A stretch of 64,000 nt of DNA from an uncultured Bacilli bacterium (lineage in GTDB: Bacteria; Bacillota_I; Bacilli_A; RF39; UBA660). Below, piece by piece: positions 27,186 through 36,448 of the stretch (its first letter is position 1; each line of letters begins with the position of its first letter). Where the stretch lies: NCBI GenBank assembly GCA_934098505.1, contig CAKOOR010000006.1, positions 28,963-92,962 on the forward strand. The letters run 5' to 3'. Under the pieces are notes generated by a model. It had not been told where the DNA came from and did no database searches. It saw only the letters and a list, made by a program, of their open reading frames with translations. Position numbers and translations under genes: made by a program.

Positions 27186-29001
27186 ATCTGAATATCTCTT
27201 CTATCCATTTTAAATATAAAAATATTAAATTACTACTCTTACTTTCAAACAATAATTTTCGGGCTAAATCCACATCATCAGTAATAATATTATCCACATT
27301 TAAATCTAACATTTTATTAATACTATCTTTATTATTAACTGTCCAAGCATATACTTCTTTTCCATTATTATGTAAATTCTTTACTAATTCTTTACTTATA
27401 GATGATGTTTCAATACTAAAATTATCTGCCTTATCCAACTTTAATATATCTCCATAAGCAAAACTCATTATATAACCAGTAGTAATTTTATTATCTATTT
27501 CTTTTACTTCTTCTAATACATTATACTTAGATGATGTTAATACCACTCTATCTTCTAAATGATATTTCTTAATTAATTTAATAGTATTTTCTACTAATAA
27601 TCTATCTTCATAGTAAGGTTTAATTTCTACATTAAATTTAATATTATTAACAAGTCCCCAAATAAATACATCGCTTAATAATGGTACTTTAACTTCTTTA
27701 TTAGAATCATCTATATTGTTTAAATTGATTTCGTGTAATTGGTCATAAGTTAAATCATATATGTTTTTATCAACACCAGCCACTCTTTTTAAATTAGCAT
27801 CATGACTGACAACGACCTTTTTATCACTCGTTAATTGAATATCTAGCTCTATCCAATCTGCATTTTTATCCAGTGCAGAAGTAAAAGCTAAAAGGGTATT
27901 TTCAGGATAATTTAGACTATCACCACGATGAGCTGTAATTTCAGTATTTTTTATATATTCTATATTAAAATTATATTTGTTAGTAGCAACCCCATAAGTA
28001 AATACACTTCCAGCCGCAATAGCCATAATAGCAAGTGATACTTTAAAATGTTGCCATTTTTTAGTTGTTATAACAATCTTTTTTCGTTTATTAAAATTAA
28101 TATGTTTTATATTTTCGCTATTTTTTTCTTTATGACGATAAAACATTATACTCATTACAGCATAACTTAAAGGCATTGATAAAACTGCAAATATTATTAA
28201 TGATAATGCTAAAAAAATACCAATAATAGTTATAAATATACTACCTATAATCATTACTTTACTAAGTAATTTATAAAATAAATAAATTAAAGCTATTCCT
28301 ATAAGTAGAAATATTATATATAAAGCATACACTATTCCTTGAATTGCTATTAATTTAACTAAATCCCTAAATCTACTATGCTTGCTTAAGTTTATACTTC
28401 TTTTTCTCGCTTCTTTAAAATCACAGTTTTCTAAAACATAATAAAAGACTGCATATAACCATCTAAGTAATAATATTGTAAGTAGTCCAAATACAATCCA
28501 AAATATTCCCATAAATAATAAATTATTATTAATATAATCCATTATAAATTCTGGTATTTTTATAGATGATACAAACCCAGATACTATTCCAATGTTTAAA
28601 AAAGGTATCAAAAAAAGAATCATAAAAGCCAGTGCTATATTTTTAAATTTAAATACTTCAACTGATTTTCTTACAGATATAGTTAGAACTTCTTTTATAT
28701 CTATTTTTTTCTTTTGACATGAAGCATCTAATATAATTATAATTGTACTTAAATCAAAAAAAGTATATGCCATCATAAAAAGTATCAACAATATAAGCAT
28801 TAGGATTACTAAAGGATTAGTAACAAAGTTAAATAAATTCTCAATAGTTAAATATTCATATCCAGTAATTTTCATGATTATATTAAAAAGATTTAAAAAT
28901 AATGGTGCAAAAATAAGAAAACTGGTAACTTTAAAAACTGTTTGAAAGGTAACCAATTCTTGAAAATTGTAAAATAACATATTTTTTATTTTATTTATCA
29001 T
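27184..29001 (-). CDS. Glycerophosphodiester phosphodiesterase with membrane domain
   Basis: About 605 residues. The N-terminal ~340 residues hold about eight hydrophobic segments of the GDPD-associated membrane domain; the C-terminal domain is GDPD: ITAHRGDSLNYPENTLLAF, WIELDIQLTSD, VVVSHDANLKRVAG, FNVEIKPY and AWTVNN. It hydrolyses glycerophosphodiesters, or lipoteichoic-acid-like polymers, on the membrane. I place the start at 29001 (MINKIKNML), where AGGA precedes the ATG by five bases, rather than 29013. Monocistronic. Confidence 0.92.
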   Translation of the reverse strand: MINKIKNMLFYNFQELVTFQTVFKVTSFLIFAPLFLNLFNIIMKITGYEYLTIENLFNFVTNPLVILMLILLILFMMAYTFFDLSTIIIILDASCQKKKIDIKEVLTISVRKSVEVFKFKNIALAFMILFLIPFLNIGIVSGFVSSIKIPEFIMDYINNNLLFMGIFWIVFGLLTILLLRWLYAVFYYVLENCDFKEARKRSINLSKHSRFRDLVKLIAIQGIVYALYIIFLLIGIALIYLFYKLLSKVMIIGSIFITIIGIFLALSLIIFAVLSMPLSYAVMSIMFYRHKEKNSENIKHINFNKRKKIVITTKKWQHFKVSLAIMAIAAGSVFTYGVATNKYNFNIEYIKNTEITAHRGDSLNYPENTLLAFTSALDKNADWIELDIQLTSDKKVVVSHDANLKRVAGVDKNIYDLTYDQLHEINLNNIDDSNKEVKVPLLSDVFIWGLVNNIKFNVEIKPYYEDRLLVENTIKLIKKYHLEDRVVLTSSKYNVLEEVKEIDNKITTGYIMSFAYGDILKLDKADNFSIETSSISKELVKNLHNNGKEVYAWTVNNKDSINKMLDLNVDNIITDDVDLARKLLFESKSSNLIFLYLKWIEEIFR

Positions 29002-29097
29002 AAACTTCCTCATAAGACTTTTTAAAGTATACCATCAAATAGAAAAAAATAACACCACTTAAGTGCTATTTCAATATTTTCTTATGATGAATAAATT

Positions 29098-29604
29098 TTA
29101 TCTAGATGGTTTAATAACCTGTTTTAATTGAAAATCAGGTTCAGATTCAGAAATATTTTTTGTTTCAAATACTAAAGAATCTTTAGTGCCATCACTATAG
29201 TAAGTAGTAATACCATTTTCTCCCTTTGAATACTCATTAATATATACTTCTTCTATCCCATTTTCATAAATTTTATGAAATTCTTCTGTATAAGTAATTT
29301 GTCCATAAACAGAACCAACAATTAACTTTTCTTCTTCATTAGTATCTTCGCCGTATTCTTCACTATAATAATCCTCGGCTAAATGTGTTAACTGATGTTC
29401 TGCTCCTCTTGGAATTTCATAATCTAACTCCGCGTTTTTATAATTTGGTAACATATCAAGCAATTTAGTTACAGGACATAATTCCTTAGTGTGGTCTGTT
29501 TTCTTACAGCCAATTGCAAGTCCTACTGGTGTACCAACAATAGCAGCCAAAGTAATACTAGCTGCAAATTTCTTAATACCTTCTTTATTAATTTTAATAT
29601 TCAT
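29098..29604 (-). CDS. Putative lipoprotein, unknown
   Basis: 168 residues starting MNIKINKEGIKKF behind AAAGGGGG. The signal ends GLAIGCKK, an acceptable lipobox (A-I-G-C). The mature part is acidic with EYGEDTNEEEK and many Tyr/Glu; no family recognised. A hairpin with a T-run just beyond the stop (around 29044-29068) probably terminates it. Confidence 0.65.
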   Translation of the reverse strand: MNIKINKEGIKKFAASITLAAIVGTPVGLAIGCKKTDHTKELCPVTKLLDMLPNYKNAELDYEIPRGAEHQLTHLAEDYYSEEYGEDTNEEEKLIVGSVYGQITYTEEFHKIYENGIEEVYINEYSKGENGITTYYSDGTKDSLVFETKNISESEPDFQLKQVIKPSR

Positions 29605-29715
29605 TCTTTTTTCCCCCTTTAGGTAATTGCTATTATACACTTTTATTTTGTAAAATCAAGCAAAAAATTAAGGCGCTATTTTATCCGATTTTAATCACAG
29701 TGAATACTTTGTTGC

Positions 29716-30153
29716 TTAAATAGTTTCAATATTTTCTAAATACCTAATGGCATTTATATATTTTATGGCTCTTTTTCTATCTTCATCAGTTATTTCATCT
29801 AATCTGGTTAAATCGCTATTATGTTCTAAATCTTTTAGTTTCACTTTAGTAGCAAGTTTATTAGTTTTAATTCTTTTAATATATTCTACATAATCATCAT
29901 TTTCATTTTTAGTTAATATTTTTAAAGCTACCATTACTTCTTCACTAAAATATTGACTTAGATAATCAATAGTAATATCACTATCTTCAACTACATCGTG
30001 TAATAAAGCAACTATACAAGAAGCCTCAGTATCCATTTGTTCTGCTATATGAATTGGATGAAATATGTAAGGAACACCGGCCTTGTCTTCTTGCCCTTCA
30101 TGAGCCCTATAAGCTATTTTACTTGCTAACCTAGTTAACTTTGTATTAATCAT
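29716..30153 (-). CDS. HD-domain phosphohydrolase (RelA/SpoT-type HD fold)
   Basis: 145 residues. The motif order matches the hydrolase domain of Rel/SpoT and Mesh1: RAHEGQEDKAGVPYIFHPIHIA, VALLHDVVEDSDI (HD and ED), and KVKLKDLEHNSD. No synthetase domain is present. It may cleave (p)ppGpp or a related nucleotide, but many such short proteins are uncharacterised. Start chosen at the ATG 30153 with GGAG nine bases upstream; the longer frame uses TTG. Confidence 0.8.
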   Translation of the reverse strand: MINTKLTRLASKIAYRAHEGQEDKAGVPYIFHPIHIAEQMDTEASCIVALLHDVVEDSDITIDYLSQYFSEEVMVALKILTKNENDDYVEYIKRIKTNKLATKVKLKDLEHNSDLTRLDEITDEDRKRAIKYINAIRYLENIETI

Positions 30154-30211
30154 AAACAATATCTCCTAAACTTCTACTTAAATTTTATCAAAAATAAAAA
30201 GTAAGTAAATA

Positions 30212-32524
30212 CTATTTTAAGTACTTACCTACTATTTGTATTACTCTATTAAATTCTTTTTCTAATTCTTTAAAATTATTAGTTACATATTCAGTATCAT
30301 TTTCTTTACTTTTTAACTCATGATTCAAGGATACTTCTGCTAACTTTTCCATGCCAAAATATCTAGCATCACTCTTTAGAGAATGAACTTCTACACTATA
30401 ATTTGGCATATCTTTATTATCTAATAATTCTTTTATTTTCTTAAATTTATTTAAAGAATCTTTATACCAATCACTTAACATCTCTTTATAAGTTGTTATA
30501 TCTCCAAATAACTCTACCCCTTTATTATAGTCAATTCCGTTATCTAGCAAATACCTTTCATCATATGTTTTATCATCATCACCAACATTATTTTTATTGT
30601 TTTTCTTTGTATTTTTATCCAATTTTCTATTCACTTTTTTGGCTTTAGAATTATCTTTTTTATTATTTTCTAATTCTTCAAATACTTTATCTAATTTAAG
30701 TTTTATTTGATCTTTACTAAATGGCTTAGATATATAACTAGTAAATCCTTCTTCTTTATATTTTTCTTCTGCTCCCACAATGGCATCTGCCGTTAAGGCT
30801 ATAACTGGAGTATTAAAACCCTCTATATCTTTTAAATTTTTAAGAGCAGTTTCTCCACTCATCACCGGCATCATTATATCCATTAAAATAATATCATAAG
30901 TATTACCATCTTTAATTTTATTAACACATACTAACCCATTTTCGGCATCATCAATTTCTTTAAAATGTAAAGGTTCTAAGGCTCTTCTGGCTACTTTAAT
31001 ATTTAATTTGTTATCATCAACTACCAAAATTTTCTTTTTACTATAGTCAATATTATTTTTACTTAAATCTAATATCAATTCGGCTGTATTATTTAATTCT
31101 TCTTTAGTTAAAGGTTTACTCATCATACCTATTCTTTGAGGAACATTTACCATAAACATCGAACCTTTACCAAAAGTTGATTCTACATTGATTTTGCCAC
31201 CCATTAATTCAACTAGTTTTTTCGTGATAGCAAGACCAAGACCAGTACCTTCAACCGTGGTATTTCTTTCAGCATCTAATCTATCAAACTTATTAAATAA
31301 TCTACTAATATTTTCTGCTTTTATACCTTTTCCGGTATCTTTACAAGTAATATATAAATTACAAATATCATCTTTATTTATACATTTTACACTTAGTTCA
31401 ATCTTACCTTTATCAGTATATTTAATAGCATTCGATAACAAATTATTAACTATTTCTTTAATATGACCTTTATCCCCAATTAATTCATAAGGAATATCTT
31501 TTGCGATATCAACAGTTAATTCTATTGGTTTTTCTCCTATTCTTACTGAGTCTATTCTTGCTAAGGTTTCTATCTCTTCTTTAAAGTTATAAGGCACCTC
31601 AATAATTTCCATTTTATCTGATTCAATCTTATTAATATCCATGATATTACCAACTATTTCAAGCAAAGTGTTAGAAGCATTAACGATATCTCCTAAATCT
31701 TCTTGCATATCTTTTGGACAATTACCTCGTTCTTTAATATCATTAGAAAGACCTACTATCGCATTTAAAGGTGTTCTAATCTCATGTGACATACTAGATA
31801 GAAAATCCGACTTAGCCCTGTTTGCTTTTTCGGCCTCATTTTTAGCCAGTTCTAACTGATTAACCATTTTTAAATCAGGATTTTCGATGGTAAAATACAT
31901 TATTACACAAATAAAAGTTTCTACATATGTCATCATTAAAATTTCTGGGTGTGATGATTGAATAAGTATAGCAATTGAGCCAATTATCAAAAACAAATAT
32001 ACAGGGATTAATTTTTTAGTTTTTAATTTTCTATAATTTAATATTAAACATACTAAAACCACTATTATAGCTACAAAAGAAATTATATAAGAAAAACTAA
32101 CACAAGGACCACAAGTATATCTAGTCCTAAAATCATCTTTAATAACTGATTGAATTGGCAAAACTGTCAAAAAAATTGCTACCAATAGATAATATAAAGC
32201 AAATAATTTAATTCTTCCTTTTCTTACTTCTAGCCCTCTAGGTCTGGTTACACTAAAAACATAATAAGCAAATGTTGATATCCATACGATTATATACATT
32301 AAATAAGATTTATAAATAAAATTACTTATGTGAGGATGTTTAAAATATATTATCGAAGCCACTGTACACATTATTTCTATAAGTAACCCTAAAAAATTAG
32401 ATACAATAAGTACTCCAAATATTTTTGTTTCCTTTGTATTAATGTGTTCTTTAGCAAAATATAATATTAGCATTAAAAAGCTAAACGGTAATGCCAACAT
32501 TGGGAAATAAACACCACTTTGCAT
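30212..32524 (-). CDS. Hybrid sensor histidine kinase with receiver and Hpt domains
   Basis: 770 residues. About seven transmembrane helices (1-215) form the sensor; then a coiled linker, HisKA with SMSHEIRTPLNAIVG (His about 247), HATPase with DTGKGIK and EGTGLGLAITKKLVELMGG, a receiver domain (ILVVDDNKLN, acceptor Asp in ILMDIMMPV, Lys in SYISKPF), and a C-terminal Hpt domain with EVHSLKSDARYFG. It is a self-contained phosphorelay, uncommon in small low-GC Bacilli genomes; no output regulator is adjacent. Start behind AGGAG. Signal unknown. Confidence 0.93.
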   Translation of the reverse strand: MQSGVYFPMLALPFSFLMLILYFAKEHINTKETKIFGVLIVSNFLGLLIEIMCTVASIIYFKHPHISNFIYKSYLMYIIVWISTFAYYVFSVTRPRGLEVRKGRIKLFALYYLLVAIFLTVLPIQSVIKDDFRTRYTCGPCVSFSYIISFVAIIVVLVCLILNYRKLKTKKLIPVYLFLIIGSIAILIQSSHPEILMMTYVETFICVIMYFTIENPDLKMVNQLELAKNEAEKANRAKSDFLSSMSHEIRTPLNAIVGLSNDIKERGNCPKDMQEDLGDIVNASNTLLEIVGNIMDINKIESDKMEIIEVPYNFKEEIETLARIDSVRIGEKPIELTVDIAKDIPYELIGDKGHIKEIVNNLLSNAIKYTDKGKIELSVKCINKDDICNLYITCKDTGKGIKAENISRLFNKFDRLDAERNTTVEGTGLGLAITKKLVELMGGKINVESTFGKGSMFMVNVPQRIGMMSKPLTKEELNNTAELILDLSKNNIDYSKKKILVVDDNKLNIKVARRALEPLHFKEIDDAENGLVCVNKIKDGNTYDIILMDIMMPVMSGETALKNLKDIEGFNTPVIALTADAIVGAEEKYKEEGFTSYISKPFSKDQIKLKLDKVFEELENNKKDNSKAKKVNRKLDKNTKKNNKNNVGDDDKTYDERYLLDNGIDYNKGVELFGDITTYKEMLSDWYKDSLNKFKKIKELLDNKDMPNYSVEVHSLKSDARYFGMEKLAEVSLNHELKSKENDTEYVTNNFKELEKEFNRVIQIVGKYLK

Positions 32525-32595
32525 ATTATCAACTCCTATCTTACAAGATTAATTATATCAAATAAGTCTATGAATATAAATAAAGAACCTGCATT

Positions 32596-34392
32596 TTATT
32601 TTGCAAGTTCTAACTTATAAAATTTTTGAGATTCGCCCTTTTTTAAATCAGCCGCTGCCTTTTGTTCTAACAATTGATAATCTACTTTTTCAGTTCCTTT
32701 TCTTCGAGGAAGCGCATTAACAAACTCGATATAGGCAGGAATTTCATATTCTTTCAATTGAACAACATCACCATTTACCATTTTAATAGGCTTTAAACAC
32801 AAATCAAGTATTTGACTAGTAAAATCCTTATTATCAAGCATTTTACTTTCGTCTAGAACAATATAGGCTTTATTTGCTGCTAGACTTCCATCGTTAGTAT
32901 CAACTTTAACAACAGCGCAGTCTTTCACACAAGGAAAATTACTTATAACCCCCTGAACATAATCTAAATAAACTTTATTTAAAGTAGATATTATATAAAA
33001 TCTTGATTGACGACCAGTTAGAGTGAAATAACCATCATTATCAAGTCTTCCAAACATTCCCGTTGCTACATAATTTTTTCCGTTAACAACAATTTTAGCC
33101 TTTTTAGTTAACTCTGGTTTTTTATAATATTCTTTGAAAACATGCTCACCACCAATAAGCAGTAAACCTTCTTCCCCTATTTTCTTTTCTTCTATTGTTC
33201 CATCATTAGTATATTTATCCATATCTATAACTAAACACTCGCTACCAGTTAAAACTCGTCCAACCGTTTCTGGTTTTACTTCAATTCCTACCGAATTTGT
33301 ACCACAAGAAACAGTTTCAGCATTTCCCGAACCATTTGTAATAACCGTCTTAGCCTTATGTTCTTGAAAGAAATCTTCCCCTCTTTTAGCATTTGCTGGA
33401 GTTAAGAAATCACCACCAGAGATAAAAGTTTTAACCGAAGATAAATCAAAATCTTTCGGAGCATTTATCATCATTAATTCTAAAAGGGCTGGACTTCCAA
33501 ATATTATATTAGGATTTTTAGCCAAATAATAATATAAATTATCTTTAGTTAAATCTGGAGCCAAAATGGCTGTTCTTCCACACATTAACGACATAAGTGT
33601 TGAGGTAGAAAAACCATAAGGATAAGTAAATGGAACACAAACTAAACTTTTTTCGCCTCGCGTATCACTTATATGAGTTGAATTTTTTAAATAAGTAGCA
33701 GCAGCCAAAATATTCTTATTTGTTAAAACTACTGCCTTAGGTTTTCCGGTTGTCCCACTAGTATAAAGAATTAAAGCATCATCTAAAGCATTAAAAGGAT
33801 TTTCTAAAGTCTTCTTTTGAAACTTAGCCAAACATCCTAAAGTATTAAAATCAATCGTATTACTCTTAGTTAAATGATAATTACCATTAAGACTTAAAGA
33901 ATTAACCTTACTTTTATCTAGAGTAATAACATATCTAACATGAGTCTTATCTACAATCTTTTGATTTTCTTCATCACTACGATTAAAATTTATATAAACG
34001 GGACTTTCAAATAAATTTAAATAAGATACAATTTCTTCATCTGGCGCAAAAGAATTTAAAAATGTTGTTGTCGCTCCAATTCTATTAGCGGCCATAAAAA
34101 CGGCTACAGCCTGATAAAAATTAGGCATAGATACGGTAATAATATCACCTTTTTTAACCCCTAATTCTTTTAAAGCCATAGATACTGTAACGGCATCGTC
34201 AAGTAACTCTTGATAAGTTGCCGATAATTTTAAACAATCAACTGCCTTTTCATCACGATAAAAACTACTAATAACCTTAATGGCTGTATATATATTAATA
34301 TCAGGAATTATAGGATGAGCCTCCCAAAATTTTGCTCCTTTATTTTGTGGTTTGTCGATGCTTGCATAACCTGTTAATTTCTTTTCAAACAT
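32596..34392 (-). CDS. AMP-dependent synthetase/ligase (acyl-CoA synthetase-like)
   Basis: 598 residues. Adenylate-forming enzyme: P-loop LILYTSGTTGKPKAVVLTNK, NGSGNAETVS (A5-like), YVATGMFGRLDNDGYF (TGD variant: TGMFG) and the C-terminal hinge/lysine region AYIEFVNALPRRKGTEKVDY. The conserved Asp of the usual TGD motif is replaced in TGMFGRLDNDG, but the later Asp and Arg remain. It likely activates a carboxylic acid as acyl-AMP for CoA or another acceptor; substrate unknown. Monocistronic. Confidence 0.88.
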   Translation of the reverse strand: MFEKKLTGYASIDKPQNKGAKFWEAHPIIPDINIYTAIKVISSFYRDEKAVDCLKLSATYQELLDDAVTVSMALKELGVKKGDIITVSMPNFYQAVAVFMAANRIGATTTFLNSFAPDEEIVSYLNLFESPVYINFNRSDEENQKIVDKTHVRYVITLDKSKVNSLSLNGNYHLTKSNTIDFNTLGCLAKFQKKTLENPFNALDDALILYTSGTTGKPKAVVLTNKNILAAATYLKNSTHISDTRGEKSLVCVPFTYPYGFSTSTLMSLMCGRTAILAPDLTKDNLYYYLAKNPNIIFGSPALLELMMINAPKDFDLSSVKTFISGGDFLTPANAKRGEDFFQEHKAKTVITNGSGNAETVSCGTNSVGIEVKPETVGRVLTGSECLVIDMDKYTNDGTIEEKKIGEEGLLLIGGEHVFKEYYKKPELTKKAKIVVNGKNYVATGMFGRLDNDGYFTLTGRQSRFYIISTLNKVYLDYVQGVISNFPCVKDCAVVKVDTNDGSLAANKAYIVLDESKMLDNKDFTSQILDLCLKPIKMVNGDVVQLKEYEIPAYIEFVNALPRRKGTEKVDYQLLEQKAAADLKKGESQKFYKLELAK

Positions 34393-34468
34393 AATACTTC
34401 TCCTATTTCTAATTTTATTTTACCTTATTTCTCGTTAATTACAAGAAATTATTCACTTATTTCACTAA

Positions 34469-34828
34469 TTATCCTTTGTAAGTTTCATGATTTTTATCAA
34501 ACCAAACTATATAAAAGCATTCTTCCTGACGGTAGCCAATTAATCTAAACTTATCCGTTACTCTTAAAGAACCTAAAATTATATCTCTATCTATACTATC
34601 TGGTTTCTTAAGTTGCTAAATATTTTCAAATTTAAAACTTGGATATATCTTAATTTCTCGCCACAGCAAACTTTCAAACAATTTAGCAAAATTTAAGAAT
34701 GCTTTTAATTCATAAATAGGATATTTATCATGGCAGCTAGAAAACTTCAAGATACCGCACTTGTCATCATTATTATTTTTATTTAAATTATAATTAAAAC
34801 TTTTTTGAACATTAAGCTTATATGTCAT
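34469..34828 (-). pseudogene. Toxin partner of the Panacea antitoxin, split by an in-frame TAG
   Basis: The frame from 34828 encodes 70 residues (MTYKLNVQKSFNYNLN ... SFKFENI), hits TAG at 34616-34618, and continues in the same frame for 48 residues, ending LIGYRQEECFYIVWFDKNHE plus TYKG before TAA. The tail is a well-formed domain end, so the full protein was about 119 residues. It overlaps the upstream Panacea gene by 11 bases, typical of a toxin-antitoxin pair. A single nonsense change (for example CAG to TAG) has inactivated it. Confidence 0.7.
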
Positions 34829-35291
34829 TTATAACTGTTTTAAAAAACTCTTTCATACTTTCTTTAGTAATTATATTATGACATCTTTCACCAATCGCAC
34901 AACCTTTTCTCGCCTTAATCCAAGGTTCTTCTTTATGAGTTTGTTCTTCTAAAAACTTACCATCATAAATACCAAAAGTCTGCCAAATATCACTTAAAAA
35001 TGCACAAATATTATCACTAATATTAATTGTTTCATCAGTTGGACAAGGTATAGAATCAAATCCAAATTTTTTATACTTATTGTATATCCCTTCATTAGCG
35101 GGGCCATGAGCCCAAGCTTCAAAATCTTCAGGAAACAACTCTTTATCATAGTAAGCTAAATAATACCCTTGTGCATAATATAAAATTTTTTGCAATTTTA
35201 ATGGTGTTATAGTACTACCTGCATCTCTATCTACTATTTTTAAGAAAAAATTTGCCGCATCAAAAATACTTAAACTATTTTTTCTAAACAT
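34818..35291 (-). CDS. Panacea-domain (DUF4065/SocA-like) antitoxin
   Basis: 157 residues, matching the Panacea/SocA-like domain: DAANFFLKIVDRDAGSTITPLKLQKILYYAQGYYLA and later EAWAHGPANEGIYNKYKKFG. Panacea proteins neutralise many unrelated toxins; antitoxin first, toxin second is the common order. Here the antitoxin is intact while its partner is interrupted by a stop codon. Confidence 0.88.
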   Translation of the reverse strand: MFRKNSLSIFDAANFFLKIVDRDAGSTITPLKLQKILYYAQGYYLAYYDKELFPEDFEAWAHGPANEGIYNKYKKFGFDSIPCPTDETINISDNICAFLSDIWQTFGIYDGKFLEEQTHKEEPWIKARKGCAIGERCHNIITKESMKEFFKTVINDI

Positions 35292-35465
35292 TATATACCT
35301 CCACTATCTATAATAATGATACAATTATTGTTAATATTCTTCAAGAACTCTTATTAATATATTTAACAAAAGTTTCGCCATCAACAACTGCTACTATTTT
35401 AACTAATTCCTCTAAAAACACAAGTATTTTACTTAAACTTAATAAATTGCTATTCTTTTTTAGCA

Positions 35466-35500
35466 AAACATCAAGTTTAGCTAAGCCAAACTTGATGTTT
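35466..35500 (-). terminator. Long hairpin after TtcA gene
   Basis: A perfect 13-bp stem AAACATCAAGTTT / AAACTTGATGTTT with a 9-base loop, about 60 bases past the ttcA stop codon. Short T-runs follow on both strands. The remaining 35292-35559 sequence has no gene. Confidence 0.65.
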
Positions 35501-35559
35501 AGATATTTTATTAATCATATTCTTAATTTTTTAATAGAAATTTTCCACCCAAATAAAAA

Positions 35560-36408
35560 TTATTCCAAAATATTTGGTTTATTTTCATCATACTCATCCA
35601 AAAAGCTCTTATACTCTCCATTCTTCTTGGTTCCCAAAACACAATCTAAATTAATATTATTCATACTTCTAAAGATACTATTATCAATATCACTATTTAC
35701 TTTTCTTAAATTCTTTATTAACTCTTTAATTTCTTTTCGTTTACTGGTCCCATCATTTATTAACGAACAACCTTCGGTAAAACGGCAAGCACAATTTATA
35801 AATACTAAATCATTACTATCACGCCATGAAATAATATCAGCCTCTTTTACCATGTATAAAGGTCTAATTAACTCTAAACCTTCAAAGTTAGTACTATGTA
35901 ATTTAGGTAACATAGTCTTAACCTCGGAACCATAAAACATGGAAAGTAAAGTAGTTTCAATAACATCATCAAAATGATGACCAAGAGCAATTTTATTACA
36001 ACCTAATTCTTTAGCCTTATTATATAGGTGTCCTCTTCGCATCTTAGCACATAAATAACATGGACTCTTACTATCAACTGTACTTACGACATCAAAAATA
36101 TCTGTATTAAATATTTCAATAGGAATATTAAGTAACTTAGCATTATCAATTATATATTGTCTATTATAATCATTATACCCTGGATCCATCACCACATAAT
36201 GGGCCTCAAACTTAACCTTACCATGTCTTTCTAATTCTTGAATACACTTAGCCAGTAAAAATGAATCCTTACCCCCACTAATACAAACCATAATCTTATC
36301 ATTTTCATTTATTAGTTCATAATCTTTAACAGCCTTTGTAAATCTGCTCCATATTTCTTTACGATATTTCTTAATAATACTACGCTCTATCTCTTGATAC
36401 TTCTCCAT
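35560..36408 (-). CDS. ttcA: TtcA-like tRNA 2-thiocytidine synthetase (PP-loop ATPase)
   Basis: 282 residues. PP-loop MVCISGGKDSFLLAK binds ATP; SPCYLCAKMRRGHLYNKA and INCACRFTEGC supply cysteines for the [4Fe-4S] cluster, and ALGHHFDDVIETTLLSMF is the TtcA family motif. It thiolates tRNA cytidine 32, or is a close relative with another tRNA target. Directly downstream (40 bases) of a cysteine desulfurase on the same strand, its likely sulfur source. Confidence 0.85.
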   Translation of the reverse strand: MEKYQEIERSIIKKYRKEIWSRFTKAVKDYELINENDKIMVCISGGKDSFLLAKCIQELERHGKVKFEAHYVVMDPGYNDYNRQYIIDNAKLLNIPIEIFNTDIFDVVSTVDSKSPCYLCAKMRRGHLYNKAKELGCNKIALGHHFDDVIETTLLSMFYGSEVKTMLPKLHSTNFEGLELIRPLYMVKEADIISWRDSNDLVFINCACRFTEGCSLINDGTSKRKEIKELIKNLRKVNSDIDNSIFRSMNNINLDCVLGTKKNGEYKSFLDEYDENKPNILE

Positions 36409-36448
36409 ATCCTTTAATATTCCTTTCTAATATTTTATACTTCTATTC

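Noticed and set aside
35447..35935. 162-residue plus-strand ORF
   Set aside because: Antisense to TtcA and to its downstream hairpin; no ribosome-binding site.
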